From: Echinostoma caproni
Taxonomy: Eukaryota > Platyhelminthes > Trematoda > Plagiorchiida > Echinostomatidae
Length of the DNA stretch: 26,019 nt
Direction of reading: 5' to 3'
Assembly (NCBI GenBank): GCA_900618425.1
Contig: UZAN01042691.1
Span: 20,414-46,432 of the forward strand
Made by a program: the position numbers and the translations under genes
Shown here: positions 19,780 to 26,019 of the stretch, piece after piece
Layout of the letters: every line of letters starts with the position of its first letter
Numbering within the stretch: position 1 is the stretch's first letter
Notes under the pieces: model-generated
Database searches by the model: none
Told to the model about the DNA's origin: nothing
Seen by the model: the letters and a program-made list of their open reading frames with translations, nothing else

Positions 19780-21680
19780 CCAATCACTGACACATTCCAT
19801 TCCAAAATCCATGAGCACACAACACAACCGAATACAGCATATGAAATTTTATTCATCATTGTTACAGTTCAATTCGTGTAAACATCCTTTGGGACAAGAA
19901 AATCATCTGCTTATAAGTAATGCTCATAATAAAACTTTGACTTTGTTCGATATGACAGGATTATCTCACAAATTGATAGTTCTGTCTCTTTTTCACAACC
20001 AAGCATTGTTAGTGAAGAAACCAGGACGCCCGTGAATGGCCGTTTAGGAATTTGTAGAACATTCTATAGCTGGAAAAACGTAAAGCACAATTTAGCGTGC
20101 AAAAAGCATTTTTTCCTGGAAGTTTGAAAATTGTCCCATGAAAATCAACTACCTTCAACGGTCCAATTAAAACATACTGCTTTTGAAAATTATATCGTAG
20201 TAAGAACCATGTTGGAAGTTCAATGTTAGTTTACGAATCATTCAGTTCCTATTTACCACTATAAGAAAACCGAGGCCAAGATTTTATCACGCGGGAAAAG
20301 AGCTGTGGAAATTTAACTGTGTTTTCGCGCCGTTTCAGTCAAAATGTAATCGTGCATTGTTGACCCAAGTGTGTTTACTCAAGCCCTAGTGATAAGCGGC
20401 CGGTACGCAGGAAACATCAGTGGTAACAGATGGATATGCGTACCCTAAACTCCAAAGCAAATCGTGTGACTGATCAGACGATCAGGGAGAAGTGAGCAGA
20501 CACCGAGACTGATAGATAAGCCCGGCAGACTGGTTGGCGTACTAAGAAATTGACCACTGAAAGCAGATTTTGGCATATGGAGACCAAATCACAATGTTTC
20601 ACTTCCTAATATATCGCACCGTCACACACGAGGAACAGTCTAGTTTATTGGTATTTTGTTTGATTTAAATTGCCCATTTTCAAATTTCATTGAATGCCTT
20701 CACGGTGAACCCATCAGTTTTCAGACAATGTTAGCCGAAATGGAATAGGGAACGACTAAAGGGCCATTGACTATTACAGTCAGTTTAGAGTCAAGCGCTG
20801 GCCACGGCTGTTTCATTAGTCCATCTCCGAGGTCATATGCTGTTTTCAGGTGAACTATTGAACCTTCAGTTTCCCCTGTGAAGTATTTTGATCATCTAAA
20901 CATCCCGAGAAATCATCAAGTGCATGTGTTTTACCCGTGTTCCTCCCGCTTCATTTTGCAATCGATCAAATTGTCGATCAAGGCCAGATTGATCGGTAAG
21001 CACGTGAGGTTTATTGTTAGCAATCCTACGTGATAACCTCTCTCTCTCTCAGCGTTCCAATTCACCGAGTAAATGAAGATATGATCACAAGGTAATTTTG
21101 TCAGGAATGCATACTACAAACTCGATCACGTTGGTTCCATGTATAAACATAGGGAGCGTACAATGAAGGCATCATATCTTTTTTTACATTTTATCTCACC
21201 AATAAGTTTTTGATCCACGTTTTTACATTCGGGAAATCGTCTAAAGTCATTTGACTGACCCGCACGACATATTGTTACTCATTTAGATAATTCTTGAGAA
21301 GAGTCATACAATTATGTGAGCATTATTTTTTGGAACAAACTGTGACTATACTGGTATAAATTAGATAAAACAGGGTTTAAAAATCCATTAATTGATTAAA
21401 GTGAGGAATTACCGATCAAAGCGAACTTTATGCACTTTCATTTCAGAATTTCAAGTGACTCTGGTTGACAATACACTTAAGCATGGAACACCCGAATGAG
21501 AGTAAACCGAATGCAATGGACTGAACACATTTATTCTGGCATGAACTTCTCCTCTAATGGTACGTATCCAACAGCTCACACTTTATTGTATTTCATTTTA
21601 TATAGACAACCATGAGTTGATATAAAATTACAGAAACCGGAGAGGGGGAAAACAAAGCTAACAATTGTGAGAATGATAAC
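19780..21680. other. Non-coding region, no gene recognised
   Basis: A 74-codon frame (plus 19811-20035) follows L3 and may include its 3' UTR. A slightly GC-richer patch lies at about 20380-20560 and a CT run at about 21040-21051. No recognisable protein was found. Confidence 0.5.
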
Positions 21681-21744
21681 TGTTTTTTTTTGTTTTTGTT
21701 TGTTAATTGTACACGATTTTTAATTTTTGTTTGTTTGTTTGTGT
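21681..21744. repeat. GTTT-rich microsatellite
   Basis: Two T-rich (GTTT)n-like blocks separated by about 20 bases. The overlapping open frames on both strands are products of this composition. Confidence 0.8.
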
Positions 21745-21829
21745 TAATTTTGGGATCGCACACAGCAAAATTTGCATTCACCCCACTGACTCCGGTTTGT
21801 TTTCATATCTCGCAGTTTCTCCGGACAAA

Positions 21830-22150
21830 GACAGTCTGGATTTTTGGGGTTCCCATCCGGGGAACTGAGAAGCCCCGACGGTTGTCAAATCCGAGCATAA
21901 TCTGTTCAACCCTCTGAGTCACTTAATAGCCTGCCCTCCCTTCCCCCCCCCCTCACCTCACCTCATTGGGTCTTCCAGTTCGGACCAGTATCTGCAAGTA
22001 GGCCACAGTATGGCATACTTTATTCAGATATTGGTTGGAGGTTCCCCAGCCACCTCAGACGATGCGGTTAACTGGTATTACTCGGCGGAAGATTATGTGA
22101 CAGTCTGCAAACCCCTATCGTTACTCACACGCTGCTCCCACCATACGCGG
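21830..22150. other. GC-richer block, possible dispersed repeat
   Basis: This block is richer in GC than the surrounding sequence and includes a C10 run (21943-21952) and CTCACCTCACCTCA. It is compact and lacks a long frame. It may be part of a dispersed element, but no protein motif supports that. Confidence 0.25.
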
Positions 22151-23942
22151 GCGATATAGCGTAAAAAAGTTGTCGAAGATGGATATTCGTTGAATGTGAA
22201 CTGCTCAGAGAGGCTAATTTTTGCAGCCGTAGAGCGATATGGTGCGTACCTTTGCTCAAGGAATATTTCACGCCGGTGCCAGAGATGTTGCCGATTAGCT
22301 AATGTTGGGCTAGCTTTCGTTTCTGTTTCCGTACAAATGACTAGTCAGTTTATGTGGCCAGGAGTGTGAAGTTCACTTTGCCAGAATAATGAACTGATGG
22401 AATCTGATTTAACACACCTAGTTAAAGTGGATTGCTGCTGTTGAGGTTCGACGATGCTCGCACAAAGCAGTCCCAGGGGGGTGGGGGGGTGGATAGTGGT
22501 GATGATGAAGGTCAGTAACATAGAACTCGGAAGAACAAAAGATTACAATTCAGACATCAATTGATCATCTTTTCTATTCCCGGGTAAACTCAGAAAGCAT
22601 TTAATTGCCTTTGTCCGTGAGTAGTGTCCCTGCAATTGCATTTTTGTTTGATTCACGGATAAAAAGGAATGAGTATCATAATTATTATAAAAAAGTATTA
22701 TTATTGATAAAGTTGGATATGAATGAATGCTAGATTATCAACTTTTTCCGGGATGATAAAGGTTATTTTGAATTAAAATCTACGGTATTCTTCTAATATA
22801 TATATATACATTTATGTGTGTATAACCTCCTAATCACTTGATTTGACTAACATAATCCAGTCCGCATACCCGTGTGCAGATATCAACTTTTGATGAAATG
22901 TGGTCCGATAAATACATTTTGAAGCCTGTCTACAAGGATAACCTTTGAATAGTATTTCAAAGATGCTGAAAGTATACAGATATGCTGTGTTCTGTATTTG
23001 AGTCATGTCTGAGGTAACAGACACATTCATTTAAAAGAGGCAATTCGCTGTGTATAGAGGCTGTGAAGTGTGAACTGAAATTTTATTTAGATCTGGTTGT
23101 GTCCATGCGTACGGGAAATCTCTCTTTCCAACTTGGAACCTCACAGGTAGAACACAAAGAATGCTACCCACCGGACAGGAACCACATAGTACACTTGGTG
23201 AGCAGCGTGGTGAACGTATCCAAGGAATTCGGATTTCCTAGACAGAAATGCATCGACCGAAAACAGTGGTAGTAGTATTAGTTGTTGTTGTCAAAAATAA
23301 ACTACACACTTAATTCACACACCTCTATTCCAGACTGTGCTTCAAGACATCACAATAGAATAGTCTTTAGAAGAAGCAAAAACGGAGATGGTTTATTGAT
23401 AAGTGAAATGCTATTGGTCTGTTCAGACCAAAGCGCATAAATGCTTTTCAGATTCATAAATGAGTCCAGCCAAAGCGTGATACCGTAAGTAAGTGAGATT
23501 CCACGGATGATCAGCCAACACTAAGGGCACTCACGTCAATCCTACTGAGACTTTTAGGAGACTGCAAACACTGAATGCTTTTTTTATACAATTCCCTTTT
23601 TCCACCAGTGGCTTGCATAAATTTCCGATTATGAATCTAATTGACGTGGTAAACCGAACAACGGTAAAATTCGAAACAAAGAGCTTAACCTCGAAAAGTT
23701 TACGATCAGTTTACTCGTTGACCAAGGTTGTAATTCGGTTCATGAGTTGGAAGTGACCAAAGAAGCATTTATATAACATCCTTCCTGAATAGTGCTTCCG
23801 ATGGTACAGGAAACACTCATTTTCAGGCTTCTGCTTATTTGACTAGAGGGTGTGGGTGCAGAATGCAACAGAGGTGAACAGCATTTGCAGGGTAGGTACA
23901 TTTTTTAATGATCCTTGGATTCTAGATGAAGTTGATTCTGAA
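22151..23942. other. Non-coding region, no gene recognised
   Basis: It contains a G6-T-G7 tract at 22476-22489 and a short (TA)n run at 22796-22808. Frames do not exceed about 70 codons before 23842. Confidence 0.5.
22796..22808. repeat. Short (TA)n microsatellite
   Basis: About six and a half uninterrupted TA units. Confidence 0.8.
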
Positions 23943-23966
23943 GTGGATACGCTGTGGATACGCTGT
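23943..23966. repeat. 11-bp tandem duplication
   Basis: GTGGATACGCT occurs at 23943-23953 and again at 23954-23964. It lies inside overlapping unrecognised open frames on both strands (plus 23850-24137; minus 24085-23843). Confidence 0.85.
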
Positions 23967-24370
23967 CGTTTAAAATATGCATTAAGGGTTAATACTTTGT
24001 TCGTGAGATCGATGTTTTTCAATAACCTTGTTAGATGGGACACAGCGTCTACAAAGCATGTCTTCGTTCCCCCAAATACGTACACATGCCGAAGGCAAAA
24101 AAGTAACTTGGGTGCAGTAGTGTTTCATGCAGCGTGATGTATGACGTTTGAATATGAATTACAAATATATCAGTGAGTTCATAGAGCAATCAATATGTTT
24201 AGAAAAGACGATAAACACAAATGGTTATGGCTACCGTGAAAGGCGGACGGAGAGCACAGCGTTGATGGAGATACAGTTCATTAGGATGCACGCAAACTAG
24301 ATAATATCACCGTTGTATTATTTGTGTCAACTGTGGTTTGCATTGGCCAAATGACGTTTAGTGAACTCAC

Positions 24371-24486
24371 CACATGAATCGACGTTGTTGCAAACAGCGA
24401 AGTGAACAAGATCATTGTGGAGACTGTCGCTTGATCGCTTGATACGACTTCATGGAACTGGATAAACACGATGAAGTCTTGAAGTT
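24371..24486 (-). CDS. Candidate internal exon of an unknown gene (weak)
   Basis: On the minus strand a branch-point-like TACTAAC (about 24530-24515) and a partly pyrimidine-rich stretch precede TTAG (AG at 24488-24487). A 116-nt open segment follows, ending GTG next to GTGAGT (from 24370). The segment is open in one frame (2 nt plus 38 codons), containing FIQFHEVVSSDQATVS then a hydrophobic stretch MILFTSLFATTSIHV. The product is not recognised. Such signals arise by chance at this density, and no neighbouring exon could be linked, so confidence is low. It could equally be intron or intergenic sequence. Confidence 0.15.
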
Positions 24487-25560
24487 CTAACCCCCAATAT
24501 TAAGAATGAGGCAAGTCAGTTAGTATAGGTCTTTACTAAGCCAAATGTGTCCCAGATACAGAGAGGAAAAACAATCAGCAGGACCATGGTCCAGCAGTCC
24601 ACGAATAGTTTTTTAATAAGCGCTTGGACCGAGTAGAGTCGGAACTGGTAAATAGGTCTTTGCGATTCCAAGATACCGTGTAAACGCGAAACCTGATGAA
24701 GGGATCATCGTGCAACTTCACGGTAATTCGTAAAAATGATTCGATGAAAGCAAAACCACTACAGAACTTCTAAATTCGTGTCAAACGTTGACTTTAATTC
24801 AATAGATGGCGATAATCCAAATCTATTCGGAAACGGGCATCAAATGCATCGGAAAACATAAGAAAATAACCGCAATGCTTCCTTCCACTTCATGCTTCCC
24901 CAGTGTGTAGATGACAATAGTGATCACAAATAATGGAATACCATACATGTTTTAAAAGACGAACGGGAACGAGATTTCCACATACATTTGTATACTAGGC
25001 GACTATTAACTTGAATTCACTTGACTTGTGATCTCATCGGTCGTTGGTGTTAGATCGAAGATTCTAACTGGCTATCTTTTTTTAATCCGAAACGAGTCCG
25101 CCACGCAGACGTTAAATTCAGATCCATTAAAAAGTCGCTGTTCACATCGTAGCGCACAATCGGGCGGCACCTTGAGATGAGAACAATAATCGCATCGTTA
25201 AGAGTAGCGAACCCCACATTTGATCTGCCTTGTCCAGGACAAACAAACGCCATCACTATCCTTTTTCGAAATGATGTTGAGCGGTAAGACATGTGATCTT
25301 TACAAAACTCGCTCAAGTTTTAGCTCGCTACCCGTAGCAGCGAACACAGGAAAGTGGTTACACTGTTTTGGACAATAGAAAAATCATTGTCAGCGATTGA
25401 ATTGTGTCCGGTTTTTTTTCAACAAACGCCAGCGGTGCATCGTTCACACTCTCCTTGAACAATCGGAAAACCATTTTTTGTCTCACTATACAAAGGAAAC
25501 CGATATCTCTAATCATGCGGTATGTTTGTGTTTTGCTACACTAACAGCCATTTTAAAACG

Positions 25561-25579
25561 ATATATATATGTGTGTGTG
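25561..25579. repeat. (AT)n(GT)n compound microsatellite
   Basis: Five AT units followed by about four and a half GT units. Confidence 0.85.
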
Positions 25580-25824
25580 CAAGAACATATTTGAATGTCT
25601 TGATGTTAGACGCCGCAAGCTATCATTTATCCGCTCACTAATTTGTGTGACTTAAAAAAGCAACTGGGTTCTCGGTTATTCCCTCATTTTTTGACGATAT
25701 TCCACTGTTTAAATGAACTCCAGGATGAAATTGTGAACACATAATGATATACGAGCCCATGCATCTGTGAAACGATGAAAATTTCATACTCGATCGATGT
25801 TAAACACGCCGAAAAAGGGATGGC

Positions 25825-25850
25825 ATGAATGATGATGACGATGATGATGA
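25825..25850. repeat. ATG-type trinucleotide microsatellite
   Basis: Imperfect (GAT)n, interrupted by GAC and GAAT. Confidence 0.8.
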
Positions 25851-26019
25851 CTGAGGTGGAAAATATTGAGAGCAATTTTTCTGGTTTAGTTCCTTGTTTA
25901 CAGTCACTAGAGACTGGTATTGGGCTTGACGCTTGTAAACATTCGGTTGGGCGAGGTTAAACACGAACCTCTAAACTGATTGACCGTTTTGTTCAAAGTG
26001 TTGTCCGTCGACCGAGTAA

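Larger units (their letters stand above)
23967..26019. other. Non-coding region apart from weak exon-like signals
   Basis: Open frames are short (up to 95 codons at 23850-24137, 88 codons on the minus strand at 25316-25050). Besides the weak exon candidate at 24371-24486 there is a TA/TG microsatellite at 25561-25579 and an ATG-rich one at 25825-25850. No transposon protein motif was seen. Confidence 0.45.

Noticed and set aside
1510..22489. C13/CATCAC tract at 1510-1563 and G6TG7/GATGATG tract at 22476-22520 as inverted copies
   Set aside because: The order of the homopolymer and trinucleotide parts differs when one is reverse-complemented, and flanks do not match.
23843..24085. Minus-strand frame beginning MYVFGGTKTC, reminiscent of a kelch blade
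   Set aside because: Only the first few residues fit; the rest has no kelch repeat, and an 11-bp tandem duplication lies within it.
24689..24715. CTGATGA preceded by GAAAC, like a permuted hammerhead core
   Set aside because: No convincing stems could be drawn around the core.

Overview
The window looks like repeat-rich, AT-leaning intergenic or intronic DNA from an animal genome. The best guess is a parasitic flatworm (trematode-like). That guess rests on the co-occurrence of endonuclease-bearing Penelope-like elements (PLEs) and short CR1-like LINE remnants; no host gene is long enough here to confirm it. Nothing prokaryotic is visible: no operons, ribosome-binding sites or long intact reading frames. 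No complete host protein gene, tRNA, rRNA or CRISPR could be supported.

Layout. (1) 1-4770: no recognisable gene, only a C13/CATCAC tract, a small hairpin and short tandem repeats. (2) 4771-6650, minus strand: a 5'-truncated, decayed CR1-like LINE (copy L1). Both reverse-transcriptase (RT) aspartate motifs are still readable and it ends in a pentanucleotide tail. (3) 7311-8302: two PLE fragments in opposite orientation that meet head-to-head near 8099. The minus copy (A) keeps the RT C-terminus, linker and GIY-YIG endonuclease. The plus copy (A') keeps only the endonuclease C-terminus and 3' end, so the last 111 bp of the minus copy recur inverted at the junction. (4) 9000-9087: a long near-perfect hairpin. 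(5) 10301-10980: a GC-richer block ending in G12, directly against a 632-base assembly gap (10981-11612). (6) 11850-12726: a second LINE (L2) of the same type as L1, running into an (ATT)n tail. (7) 13240-14147: a composition-biased region with several overlapping open frames and CA/TG-rich tracts. (8) 14790-15440 and 16560-17090, plus strand: two further PLE remnants (B and C). (9) 19070-19780: a third LINE remnant (L3) of a different CR1/L2-like type. (10) 19781-26019: no recognisable gene, with microsatellites, a modestly GC-rich block and weak exon-like signals on the minus strand.

The recognisable content is therefore a graveyard of two target-primed retroelement classes. Each copy preserves the 3' portion of its element, as expected for 5' truncation. 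All coding remnants carry stops and frameshifts, so none is expected to be active. The most notable structure is the inverted PLE pair at 7311-8302. All calls were made by eye from translated motifs; no database search was possible.
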